64,000 bases of DNA from Aporrectodea caliginosa (taxonomy: Eukaryota; Annelida; Clitellata; Crassiclitellata; Lumbricidae). The notes beneath the pieces are model-generated. The model was not told the origin of the DNA, did not search any database, and saw only the letters and a program-made list of their open reading frames with translations. Positions 58,901 through 59,523 of the stretch are shown piece by piece. The position numbers and the translations under genes were made by a program. The DNA lies in NCBI GenBank assembly GCA_020284085.1, contig JACEVL010006403.1:1467501-1531500 (forward strand), in the 5' to 3' direction. Numbering within the stretch: position 1 is the first letter of the stretch; every line of letters starts with the position of its first letter.

Positions 58901-59523
58901 GTGCGTCATTCCATTCTGATCTTACTTTGTATGAATTGTTCTAAAACTTTTTAGGCATCAGATAGTGAAATATTTCGTGATGAAAGAATTCCTGTTATCT
59001 GGATGAATGGAAATTTAATTATGAAGCCGAACTGATAACGATGACGGTATAATTGATGCAATTGTGAAGACGAACGATTGGACGTCCATTGTTTAGCAAT
59101 GTTGATGATCATAATTGCGATGAAAAATGACAGTGGCAAAGGTGATGACATTTAAGGTGGTGATGATGGGGATGACAATAATATAATAATAATAATAACT
59201 GTACATGACTACAAATCACAGCTCAATGCTAGCAGATGATGATAATCGGTACCTCTCGCTCTCTACTGATGACAATGACTTTGATGATGAGGAGGAAGAG
59301 GAAAAAGAGGGTGTTTGGTGGTTGTGGTTGTGGATGGTGGCTGAAGATGTCACAGTCAGATGGAACTGTTTTTTTAATAATTTAGTTGGCAATTGAGAGA
59401 GGTGAGAAACTGGGAGAACTGGAGGAGAGAACAACGCAGATGATGGTCGATGCCGAAGTGTATTCTCAGAGAGCAAACCAGATCAAGAACAAGTACAAGG
59501 ATCGCAAGTGGTACCAGTTCTGA
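6295..59523 (+). CDS. STXBP5: Tomosyn (syntaxin-binding protein 5-like), 30 coding exons
   Basis: Tomosyn binds syntaxin/SNAP-25 through a C-terminal R-SNARE-like coil and restrains SNARE-driven vesicle priming and exocytosis; it is cytosolic and acts at the plasma membrane and on vesicles. Joined exons (one copy of exon 5): 6295-6396, 8030-8127, 15787-15868, 18987-19087, 21894-22028 or 22273-22407, 25311-25374, 27078-27161, 30929-31052, 32840-32915, 33945-34099, 34740-34812, 37272-37419, 38163-38230, 38790-38830, 39266-39471, 40188-40292, 40624-40769, 41632-41720, 42749-42870, 47018-47891, 52189-52308, 53433-53555, 54143-54280, 55197-55300, 55698-55788, 56457-56565, 57213-57308, 58001-58125, 58788-58900, 59386-59523. 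This gives 4050 nt and 1349 aa, about 200 longer than vertebrate tomosyns (about 1150-1190), mostly because of exon 20. Layout: LGL-type WD40 propellers at about 35-670, linker at about 674-985, WD40 at about 990-1225, tail, then the SNARE coil at about 1300-1349. LGL proteins lack the SNARE coil, so this is tomosyn. Whether it is an STXBP5 or STXBP5L co-orthologue cannot be told. Confidence 0.96.
6397..7759 (+). other. Intron 1, left part
   Basis: AT-rich intron sequence. No gene or clear repeat seen apart from a short ATTCA run at about 7183-7200. Intron 1 ends at 8029 after the SINE listed next. Confidence 0.6.
7760..7997 (+). mobile_element. tRNA-derived SINE, ATT-tailed family, copy 1
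   Basis: It begins near GTTGAATGGTAACACAGTGG with a B-box-like GGGTTTGATACCC at 7807-7819, followed by a unique body and an AT-rich tail. The same roughly 220-bp sequence recurs at 53145-53368, so it is a dispersed family. It ends about 30 bp before exon 2. Confidence 0.75.
8030..8127 (+). CDS. STXBP5: Tomosyn exon 2
   Basis: Residues 35-67. [20 protein letters not shown] is a near-exact match to the start of the first tomosyn propeller. The acceptor is gtcaacag and the donor gtatcc after CGACT (phase 2). An open frame runs past the donor but loses all family similarity. Confidence 0.95.
8193..8570. repeat. Direct repeat pair of about 110 bp in intron 2
   Basis: A block at about 8193-8310 (ATATGGCAATATACCCACAT ... 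GAGAATATGG ... CTAATTCTCACCATAT) recurs at about 8460-8567 with moderate divergence. Each block contains a small inverted repeat (GGTGAGAATA/ATTCTCACC). Origin unknown. Confidence 0.65.
8906..9343. mobile_element. Inverted-repeat DNA element (MITE), 438 bp
   Basis: Perfect 24-bp terminal inverted repeats (starting GTGACGCCAGGGGTCAAAAC) bound the element, which is flanked by ATAT on both sides (8902-8905, 9344-9347). The interior is AT-rich and has no open frame of note. The superfamily is unclear. Confidence 0.85.
9348..10662 (+). other. Intron 2 sequence
   Basis: I see no exon, repeat family or RNA gene here. Confidence 0.5.
10663..10845. mobile_element. Small hAT-like MITE, copy 1 (diverged)
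   Basis: About 183 bp related along its whole length to 61769-61949, sharing GGTGGTTTTACGGGTTCAAA, TATATGCTTTTACAT and the AAACCCCC blocks. The flanks cgttttct (10655-10662) and cattttct (10846-10853) match at 7 of 8 bases, fitting an 8-bp target duplication. Confidence 0.7.
10854..12904 (+). other. Intron 2 sequence
   Basis: AT-rich, with short open frames but none with family similarity or splice-site support. A GAGTTGAGTTGAG-like simple stretch occurs near 12780-12900. Confidence 0.5.
12905..13096. mobile_element. Possible old hAT-like MITE
   Basis: The ends TAGTGGCATCTA and (reversed) CAGTGGTGTATA are weakly inverted. The flanks tctgttgg and tgagttgg match at 6 of 8 bases. C-rich blocks of the kind CCCCC/AAACCCCC resemble the 10663 family. 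Confidence 0.4.
13786..13914 (+). repeat. Three 43-bp tandem repeats
   Basis: Three nearly identical 43-bp units beginning AATATCTTCAATGGGACAAA start at 13786, 13829 and 13872. Confidence 0.9.
15165..15505 (-). mobile_element. tRNA-derived SINE split by a LINE fragment
   Basis: On the minus strand the tRNA-like head (15410-15505) has an A-box-like TGGTTAGAGTGC and a B-box GGTTCAAACCC. The body continues only at about 15165-15245 (CTAATGACCAAACATTAATCG region). The same body is continuous at 30298-30480, so the sequence between was inserted later. Confidence 0.7.
15250..15408 (+). mobile_element. LINE 3' end (CR1/L2-like) inserted in a SINE
   Basis: It reads [20 protein letters not shown] then PE and a stop (TAG near 15343), the C-terminus of the same ORF2 type as the LINE at 35709. 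The shared 3' tail follows (CTTGAAGGGGTGCTATATAA) with a GAATGAATG repeat. Confidence 0.75.
15518..15697 (+). mobile_element. SINE fragment, (ATT)n-tailed family
   Basis: Reverse complement of the 35039-35300 body (GTATTGCAGGCTGTCTGTTC ... TTTGTGTTCTTGTGAATTG) ending in a long (ATT)n tail at 15657-15697. It lies 90 bp upstream of exon 3. Confidence 0.65.
15787..15868 (+). CDS. STXBP5: Tomosyn exon 3
   Basis: Residues 67-94. It completes the split Leu codon and reads [18 protein letters not shown] and IQIMFLINE, aligning with the WD40 stretch between exons 2 and 4. The acceptor is acaaag and the donor gtgagt. Intron 2 (7.7 kb) is the longest in the gene. Confidence 0.93.
15869..18986 (+). other. 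Intron 3
   Basis: It contains a CTGT-rich microsatellite (about 17000-17120), TGGCTATTTTGAC tandem units (about 17430-17565) and two short related pieces at about 18155-18300 (GTGCTGGTGTCTAAT), also seen near 1395-1440. No gene seen. Confidence 0.6.
18987..19087 (+). CDS. STXBP5: Tomosyn exon 4
   Basis: Residues 95-128. [20 protein letters not shown] carries a WD40 strand with the DDxLHLW pattern. The acceptor is tttgacag and the donor gtagct, and the exon ends in phase 2 (AG of an Arg codon). Confidence 0.95.
19088..21441 (+). other. Intron 4, left part
   Basis: No gene seen. A LINE/SINE tail fragment (minus strand) lies at about 20685-20755 next to a TTGTA repeat. Confidence 0.5.
21442..21802. 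mobile_element. Inverted-repeat DNA element (MITE), 361 bp
   Basis: The ends are inverted repeats of about 21 bp with one mismatch: GCCGGTGTCACGAAATAGAG at 21442 and its complement ending at 21802. The interior repeats AGTATCCCCC and CCCCGGA motifs. No clear target duplication was identified. It ends 26 bp before the duplicated exon-5 block. Confidence 0.75.
21894..22028 (+). CDS. STXBP5: Tomosyn exon 5, first copy
   Basis: Residues about 128-173. [20 protein letters not shown] continues into [20 protein letters not shown], a highly conserved tomosyn stretch. It is 135 nt long with a canonical acceptor (tgtttag) and donor (gtatgt). It is protein-identical to the copy at 22273-22407. Confidence 0.93.
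22273..22407 (+). CDS. STXBP5: Tomosyn exon 5, second tandem copy
   Basis: It has the same 45 codons as 21894-22028 with two silent differences (AGC/AGT, AAG/AAA). The acceptor is identical and the donor gtacgt is intact. At 135 nt, including neither, one or both copies keeps the frame; including both would repeat 45 residues in a propeller. It may be an alternative exon, a recent duplication or an assembly artefact. Confidence 0.85.
22476..22590 (+). repeat. (ACTT)n-rich tail repeats
   Basis: Repeated TTTAAAGAATATGCTTACTT units, the same 3' tail type seen at 25835-25895 and 34585-34606. Confidence 0.7.
22591..25310 (+). repeat. Intron 5 with a diverged ~60-bp minisatellite at 23690-24140
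   Basis: Units of the type TTATCTGGCAATTGCCTTGT ... CTTCTGACAATCACTATCAA repeat imperfectly across 23690-24140. (ATT)n runs lie at about 24830-25100. A GC-richer stretch at about 23390-23600 shows no gene. Confidence 0.7.
25311..25374 (+). CDS. STXBP5: Tomosyn exon 6
   Basis: Residues 173-194. [19 protein letters not shown] matches the THPGPVVH signature of tomosyns. The acceptor is tctttttcag and the donor gtagga. Confidence 0.94.
25418..25560 (-). mobile_element. SINE body fragment (minus)
   Basis: Shares ATTAAGCACCACTATCTAGT and GTGAGTGAAGGACT with the bodies at 30298-30480 and 43255-43420. Confidence 0.6.
25612..25895 (+). mobile_element. Retroelement 3' end with ACTT tail
   Basis: CTCCCTGTGCC ... 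CAGGCAGACAGTCT ... GCAGTTGGTTTAATAAAGAA followed by TATACTTACTT repeats. The same string of blocks occurs at 34390-34606, so this is a dispersed family, of unknown class. Confidence 0.6.
26600..26690 (-). mobile_element. LINE/SINE shared 3' tail fragment
   Basis: ATTTATATAGCGCCTTACAA and CGGAGGCGCT read on the minus strand as the shared tail, with a GTAT repeat at the 3' side. Confidence 0.6.
27078..27161 (+). CDS. STXBP5: Tomosyn exon 7
   Basis: Residues 195-222. [20 protein letters not shown] is a complete WD40 repeat core ending in WDL. The acceptor is gttgtcag, the donor gtgagg, and both ends are in phase 0. Confidence 0.95.
27380..27498 (+). mobile_element. SINE 3' half with LINE-type tail
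   Basis: A B-box-like GTTTCAAATCCTGG at about 27398 is followed by GTCGGGAGCGCCTCTGAGTA and CTTGAAGGGGCGCTATACAA, then (GAAT)n. It matches the SINE at 45467-45681 with an internal deletion. Confidence 0.65.
27499..30297 (+). repeat. Intron 7 with CTGT microsatellite and ~33-bp minisatellite
   Basis: CTGT-rich run at 28930-29150. Tandem GGCAGGGAACTGCTGTTCAG ... CTGTTAACAGT units at about 29790-30060. Long open frames in the CTGT run are artefacts of the repeat. No gene seen. Confidence 0.75.
30298..30480 (-). mobile_element. tRNA-derived SINE (full head and body)
   Basis: On the minus strand it begins near 30480 with an A-box-like TAGCCGACTGGTTAGAGCAC and B-box GGTTCAAGTATCC, then CCTTAGGCAAGTCCTTCACT and ATGCTTCGTTATTAGATAGT. 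It is the most complete copy of this family in the window. Confidence 0.75.
30929..31052 (+). CDS. STXBP5: Tomosyn exon 8
   Basis: Residues 223-264. [20 protein letters not shown] continues [11 protein letters not shown], matching the AWHHEGKQF...WNVRSP stretch of tomosyn. A long (ATC)n run starts about 25 bp after the donor (gtagta). Confidence 0.95.
31078..31162 (+). repeat. (ATC)n microsatellite after exon 8
   Basis: Near-pure CAT/ATC repeats of about 85 bp, starting about 25 bp downstream of the exon 8 donor. Confidence 0.95.
31204..31586. mobile_element. Inverted-repeat element rich in ACGTACGT
   Basis: The ends AGCTCGAGGGTACG (31204) and CGTACCCTCGAGCT (ending 31586) are inverted. Inside, GGTACGTACCATACG ... 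TCTATTTTTTGAAAGGTACG occurs twice (about 31211 and 31506). Many short palindromes. The class is unknown. Confidence 0.7.
31610..31965 (+). repeat. (ATC)n microsatellite cluster
   Basis: Imperfect CAT repeats, with a segment of about 60 bp (CACCATTGATATCATCATCA / TTACTGTTATCATCACTATC) duplicated at about 31748-31855. Predicted His, Ile or Asp runs are repeat artefacts. Confidence 0.9.
32310..32600 (+). mobile_element. SINE copy (plus strand)
   Basis: GAGATGGTTACTGGGTATGG ... ACCTTGAGCAAGTCC ... CAATTGCTCAGTGCC ... ATTAGACAG, followed by an (AAT)n tail. Same body as 30298-30480; the tRNA head is degraded. Confidence 0.6.
32840..32915 (+). CDS. STXBP5: Tomosyn exon 9
   Basis: Residues 264-289. 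It reads [20 protein letters not shown], corresponding to the HGKQLKDGKKPE...ILKVE segment. The acceptor is gatgtttag and the donor gtcagt (phase 2). Confidence 0.9.
33945..34099 (+). CDS. STXBP5: Tomosyn exon 10
   Basis: Residues 289-341. [20 protein letters not shown] then [20 protein letters not shown] matches the family SGG...LTVMHGKST.VLEMDY.I.DF segment. The acceptor is tatttcag and the donor gttagc (phase 1). Confidence 0.95.
34150..34335 (-). mobile_element. Degraded tRNA-like SINE head
   Basis: The minus strand shows TAGCCAACTGGTCATAGTGC and a B-box-like GGTTTGAAAACACC. Weakly conserved. Confidence 0.4.
34390..34615 (+). mobile_element. Retroelement 3' end with ACTT tail, second copy
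   Basis: Blocks CTCCCTGTGCCC, AAGCAGACAATCTCAT, GCAGTTGATACAATAAAGAA and TATACTTACTT in the same order as at 25612-25895. Confidence 0.65.
34740..34812 (+). CDS. STXBP5: Tomosyn exon 11
   Basis: Residues 341-365. With the acceptor gattag at 34738-34739 the junction reads [20 protein letters not shown], matching vertebrate DFQEPYAVVVLLEKDLV. A stronger-looking ttttcag 8 bp downstream would shift the frame into an early stop, so the upstream AG must be the coding choice. The donor is gtaagt. Confidence 0.9.
35039..35305 (-). mobile_element. tRNA-derived SINE with (ATT)n tail
   Basis: The minus strand starts near 35300 with an A-box-like TAGCGCATTGGATA and B-box GTTCGAATCCCG, then a body shared with 5396-5545 and 15518-15697, and ends in (ATT)n. 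It is the most complete member of this family here. Confidence 0.75.
35709..36840 (-). mobile_element. 5'-truncated CR1/L2-like LINE
   Basis: Non-LTR retrotransposon inserted antisense in intron 11. It comprises the C-terminal part of ORF2 (next entry), a short 3' UTR and a (GAAT)n then (AAT)n tail. The 3' end matches the tails at 15250-15408, 58139-58735 and the SINE at 45467. The endonuclease and N-terminal RT domains are missing. Confidence 0.9.
35767..36831 (-). pseudogene. LINE ORF2 fragment: C-terminal reverse transcriptase
   Basis: Open for 354 codons. It begins within RT, with [20 protein letters not shown] (residues about 30-50) and the catalytic FADD of [11 protein letters not shown]. 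It continues through the thumb ([11 protein letters not shown]) and the CR1/L2-type C-terminal region ([36 protein letters not shown]), and ends SAPE-stop. The lack of internal stops suggests a recent insertion, but with no 5' half it cannot work alone. It copied RNA by target-primed reverse transcription in its complete form. Confidence 0.9.
36842..36890 (+). mobile_element. LINE/SINE tail fragment in opposite orientation
   Basis: GGGGCGCTATAACAAGTGTT followed by an AATAC repeat abuts the 5' end of the minus-strand LINE. Confidence 0.55.
37272..37419 (+). CDS. STXBP5: Tomosyn exon 12
   Basis: Residues 365-414. It has [20 protein letters not shown] and a [15 protein letters not shown] ending, matching FENPYPLSIHESPVTCCEYF...YSVGARQKRQGYSKK. 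The donor gtaact is followed after about 17 bp by a minisatellite. Confidence 0.95.
37436..37660 (+). repeat. 22-bp minisatellite after exon 12
   Basis: About ten units of the type TGCCTTGGAGATACAAAATG, with point variation, starting 17 bp after the exon 12 donor. Open frames on both strands are repeat artefacts. Confidence 0.9.
37720..37915 (+). mobile_element. SINE copy (plus strand)
   Basis: A degraded tRNA-like head (GTTGGTTGGAGTGTTCATCT), then GAGACGGTTACTGTGTAAGG, ACCTTGAGCAAGTCCTTCAC and CAATTGCTCAGCGCCATCGA, ending in (AAT)n. Same family as 30298-30480. Confidence 0.7.
38163..38230 (+). CDS. STXBP5: Tomosyn exon 13
   Basis: Residues 415-437. [20 protein letters not shown] followed by ITG matches EWPISGGNW...YPEIIITG. 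The acceptor is gcctatag and the donor gttggt. Confidence 0.93.
38525..38625 (-). mobile_element. LINE/SINE shared 3' tail fragment
   Basis: GTTTATATAGTACCCCTTCG and TACTCAGAGACTCTCTCTGC read on the minus strand as the shared tail. Confidence 0.55.
38790..38830 (+). CDS. STXBP5: Tomosyn exon 14 (41 nt)
   Basis: Residues 437-451. [13 protein letters not shown] matches the HADGSVKFWDAS WD40 motif. The acceptor is actttgtag and the donor gtaaga. Confidence 0.93.
39035..39220 (+). mobile_element. Possible retroelement 3' UTR upstream of exon 15
   Basis: A T-rich stretch ends in ATTGCAATAAAAAAGATTTT and an ATTTG repeat, typical of a LINE 3' end. No coding part remains. Confidence 0.35.
39266..39471 (+). 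CDS. STXBP5: Tomosyn exon 15
   Basis: Residues 451-519. It opens [20 protein letters not shown] and continues to [20 protein letters not shown], closely following the vertebrate protein. The acceptor is ccatgtag and the donor gtaagt. A retroelement-like 3' end lies about 50 bp upstream. Confidence 0.95.
40188..40292 (+). CDS. STXBP5: Tomosyn exon 16
   Basis: Residues 520-554. It starts [20 protein letters not shown], aligning with LEVRLLYEINDVSDPEGE, then a Ser/Asn/Gln-rich low-complexity tail. The acceptor is gcttttag and the donor gtgaga. Confidence 0.92.
40624..40769 (+). CDS. STXBP5: Tomosyn exon 17
   Basis: Residues 555-603. [20 protein letters not shown] then [12 protein letters not shown] matches GYQ.ELVIQLVWVGGEPPQQITSLAVNSSYGL. 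The acceptor is ttctgtag and the donor gtgagt. Confidence 0.94.
41632..41720 (+). CDS. STXBP5: Tomosyn exon 18
   Basis: Residues 603-633. [20 protein letters not shown] then [10 protein letters not shown] matches VVFGNCNGIAMVDYLQKAVLLNLGTIELYG. The acceptor is ttttaag and the donor gtaggt. Confidence 0.95.
42325..42425 (-). mobile_element. LINE/SINE 3' tail fragment with CTAT repeat
   Basis: (CTAT)n then AATTTATATAGCGCCCCTTC and ACTACTCGGAGGCACTC, followed by CCAGGCCCGGCCAAAGGGAA, like the LINE 3' end in reverse. Confidence 0.65.
42447..42655 (+). mobile_element. tRNA-derived SINE
   Basis: An A-box-like ATAGCCGAGAGGTTAGATCA and a B-box-like AGTTCGAGCTTCC, then a short body with ATTGCATATTGCTGTTCATG, TTTTGAAGGAGGG and a TTGTA-repeat tail. 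Confidence 0.7.
42749..42870 (+). CDS. STXBP5: Tomosyn exon 19
   Basis: Residues 633-673. [20 protein letters not shown] corresponds to YGSNDPYRREPRSPRKSRQP, the start of the hypervariable linker in the second propeller. It is Ser/Arg/Pro rich. The acceptor is gttcatag and the donor gtatgg. Confidence 0.93.
43255..43420 (-). mobile_element. SINE body (minus)
   Basis: An (ATT)n-like run, then CACTACTATCTAATGACCAA, GCATCAATCGATGGCACTGA and TAGTCCCTACACAGTAACTG; same family as 30298-30480. Confidence 0.65.
43605..45261. mobile_element. Non-autonomous hAT-like transposon, 1657 bp, host of a nested copy
   Basis: The terminal repeats are TAGGGCTGTCAA (43605) and TTGACAGCCCTA (ending 45261). A perfect 8-bp target duplication, gacaacag, flanks it (43597-43604, 45262-45269). 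The ends are very GC-rich (CCCGGGTT, GGGCCCCCGTTC). The interior is non-coding and interrupted by the next element. Confidence 0.9.
44244..45118. mobile_element. Nested hAT-like transposon, 875 bp
   Basis: The terminal repeats CAGTGGCGTAACT and AGTTACGCTACTG are flanked by a perfect 8-bp duplication, gtagcaca (44236-44243, 45119-45126). GGGCCCCCC blocks lie just inside both ends. No transposase is visible. Confidence 0.9.
45467..45681 (+). mobile_element. tRNA-derived SINE with LINE-type 3' tail
   Basis: A-box TGGTGTAGGGG at 45478-45488 and B-box GGTTCGAAACC at 45521-45531 mark an RNA polymerase III promoter. After a 70-bp body, the 3' end (about 45618-45672: AGCGCCTCTGAGGAGAAATC, TTGAAGGGGCGCTATAACAA) is that of the CR1/L2-like LINE, followed by (ATAC)n. 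A perfect 10-bp target duplication, tacattatac, flanks it (45457-45466, 45682-45691), so it is recent. Confidence 0.9.
45692..47017 (+). other. Intron 19, right part
   Basis: AT-rich intron sequence. I see no gene or clear repeat. Confidence 0.5.
47018..47891 (+). CDS. STXBP5: Tomosyn exon 20, large hypervariable-linker exon
   Basis: Residues 674-965 (874 nt), by far the largest exon. An open frame runs from the acceptor (gttttag) to the donor (gtacgt) in the phases the neighbours require. It holds a Pro/Asn/His-rich start, an Asn run (HNNNN), a basic Gly/Pro patch, a predicted helical charged stretch (residues about 740-780, [20 protein letters not shown] and onward), a possible phosphosite in RRHST, a basic segment [12 protein letters not shown] that resembles the vertebrate EKVKTKSRKFSK region, and [10 protein letters not shown] near the end. 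Vertebrate tomosyn linkers are shorter, alternatively spliced, and a site of phosphorylation and SUMO attachment. The open frame past the donor shows no similarity. Confidence 0.88.
47813..47836 (+). other. Candidate SUMO-interacting motif in tomosyn
   Basis: Residues 939-946 read VIDLTSDD, followed by Leu-Glu and a Ser cluster. A hydrophobic V-I-x-L core followed by acidic or phosphorylatable residues is the classic SUMO-interacting pattern. Function is inferred from the pattern alone. Confidence 0.5.
47892..52188 (+). repeat. Intron 20 with two minisatellites
   Basis: About 49180-49420 holds loose ~33-bp units (TTGGTTGAAAATTA...GATGAAAT). About 50690-51040 holds 22-bp units (AAAAAGGGCTAAATTGTGAA). 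A SINE-like copy lies at 51395-51700. No further supported exon was found, though short alternative exons could be missed. Confidence 0.7.
51395..51700 (+). mobile_element. tRNA-derived SINE, long form
   Basis: An A-box-like TAGTGTGGTGGTTAGTGTAG and B-box GGGTTCATATCCC, then CCAGGGCAGAAATTTC, a CTGGCCACC...CCTCATATGC block and AATGAAGTTGCTAACACTTC, ending in GAGGCGCTACACAAATGTTT. Related copies lie at 52760-53105 and 53650-53870. Confidence 0.75.
52189..52308 (+). CDS. STXBP5: Tomosyn exon 21
   Basis: Residues 965-1005. [20 protein letters not shown] then [13 protein letters not shown] matches FSRSRSSSVTSIDKESREAISALHFCETFTRK, the end of the linker. The acceptor is attttacag and the donor gtgagt. 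Confidence 0.94.
52760..53105 (+). mobile_element. tRNA-derived SINE, long form, diverged copy
   Basis: It shares the head layout, the GGCCACCCACCCTCATATGC block and GAAATGAAGTCGCTAACTG with 51395-51700. Confidence 0.65.
53145..53368 (+). mobile_element. tRNA-derived SINE, ATT-tailed family, copy 2
   Basis: Matches 7760-7997 along its length (GATCAGAAGGAC, GGGTTTGAT, AAGGTTGACTCAGCCTTC, AAAATGAGCAGTAGG, TGTAATCTTACTGCA) and ends in (ATT)n. It ends about 65 bp before exon 22. Confidence 0.8.
53433..53555 (+). CDS. STXBP5: Tomosyn exon 22
   Basis: Residues 1005-1046. [20 protein letters not shown] then PPDVS matches PCLWVGTTLGTVLVIALNLPPG. The acceptor is tttctgtag and the donor gtaagt. Confidence 0.95.
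53650..53870 (+). mobile_element. SINE, degraded copy
   Basis: GTTGGACTATCAACTCAGAG, CTCTGCCAGGGCAAAAGATG and AATGAAGTCACTGACACTTC follow the order of the 51395 family. Confidence 0.55.
54143..54280 (+). CDS. STXBP5: Tomosyn exon 23
   Basis: Residues 1046-1092. [20 protein letters not shown] then [14 protein letters not shown] matches GTILRLKGAILRMAFLDTTGCLIPPAYEPWREHN. The acceptor is ccttttag and the donor gtagga (phase 1). Confidence 0.95.
55197..55300 (+). CDS. STXBP5: Tomosyn exon 24 (NAGNAG acceptor)
   Basis: Residues 1092-1126. It is Ser/Thr rich and ends [13 protein letters not shown], matching NQYAVICSEKQAK. The acceptor region reads ttttagcag, so the exon can start at 55197 or 55200; both keep the frame and differ by one residue. 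The donor is gtagga. Confidence 0.92.
55385..55530 (+). repeat. (GTAT)n microsatellite with tail fragment
   Basis: ATGTATGT runs at 55388-55490, next to AATATAGCGCATGTTAAGTA, a degraded shared LINE/SINE tail (minus strand). Confidence 0.7.
55698..55788 (+). CDS. STXBP5: Tomosyn exon 25
   Basis: Residues 1127-1157. [20 protein letters not shown] matches VISLPTQNCAYKQNITETSF. The acceptor is gggttcag and the donor gttgtg (phase 1). Confidence 0.94.
55995..56200. mobile_element. hAT-like MITE, 206 bp
   Basis: The terminal repeats CATTGGCGTAACGA and TCGTTACGCCACTG resemble those of the nested element at 44244 (CAGTGGCGTAAC). The flanks gcccagtt and gcctggtt match at 6 of 8. Internal TAGTAG repeats. 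It lies in intron 25. Confidence 0.75.
56457..56565 (+). CDS. STXBP5: Tomosyn exon 26
   Basis: Residues 1157-1193. [20 protein letters not shown] then PLLDVDL matches CLACFCANGHIMTFSLPSLRPLLDVY. The acceptor is cattgcag and the donor gtcagt. Confidence 0.95.
57055..57208 (+). mobile_element. Possible retroelement 3' end at the exon 27 acceptor
   Basis: GTTAGCGGGACGCTGGTCCC, CAATAAAATT and a TTATGG repeat look like a LINE 3' UTR and tail. The repeat runs into the splice acceptor of exon 27. Confidence 0.4.
57213..57308 (+). CDS. STXBP5: Tomosyn exon 27
   Basis: Residues 1193-1225. [20 protein letters not shown] then [12 protein letters not shown] matches RIARTFCFANNGQALYLVSPTEIQRLTYS. The acceptor (atggttgtag) lies in a TTATGG repeat that looks like the tail of a retroelement. 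The donor is gttagt. Confidence 0.93.
58001..58125 (+). CDS. STXBP5: Tomosyn exon 28
   Basis: Residues 1225-1267. [20 protein letters not shown] then a [13 protein letters not shown] ending matches ENLQEMLGELFTPVETPEAP...GGGAQSLDREEL, the tail between propeller and SNARE coil. The acceptor is tgtgttttag and the donor gtgagt. Confidence 0.95.
58139..58735 (-). mobile_element. CR1/L2-like LINE fragment filling intron 28
   Basis: The minus strand reads [20 protein letters not shown], matching [20 protein letters not shown] of the 35709 LINE, then shifts frame, followed by the shared 3' tail and (GAAT)n. It starts 13 bp after the exon 28 donor. A 25-bp direct repeat (CTAATGTAATCAGAACCAGT...) marks its other edge (about 58695-58750). 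Confidence 0.8.
58788..58900 (+). CDS. STXBP5: Tomosyn exon 29
   Basis: Residues 1267-1304. [20 protein letters not shown] then a Ser/Ala/Gly-rich segment leading into the SNARE coil; vertebrates have FGESSSGKASRSLAQHIPG here. The acceptor is tttgcag and the donor gtgcgt. Confidence 0.92.
59386..59523 (+). CDS. STXBP5: Tomosyn exon 30, R-SNARE coil and stop
   Basis: Residues 1305-1349 plus [23 protein letters not shown] then [20 protein letters not shown] and KWYQF is the VAMP-like SNARE motif of tomosyn. The Arg of IERGEKL occupies the zero-layer position, as in VAMP2 LERDQKL. No transmembrane segment follows, as expected for the family. Confidence 0.97.
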   Translation: MAIERGEKLGELEERTTQMMVDAEVYSQRANQIKNKYKDRKWYQF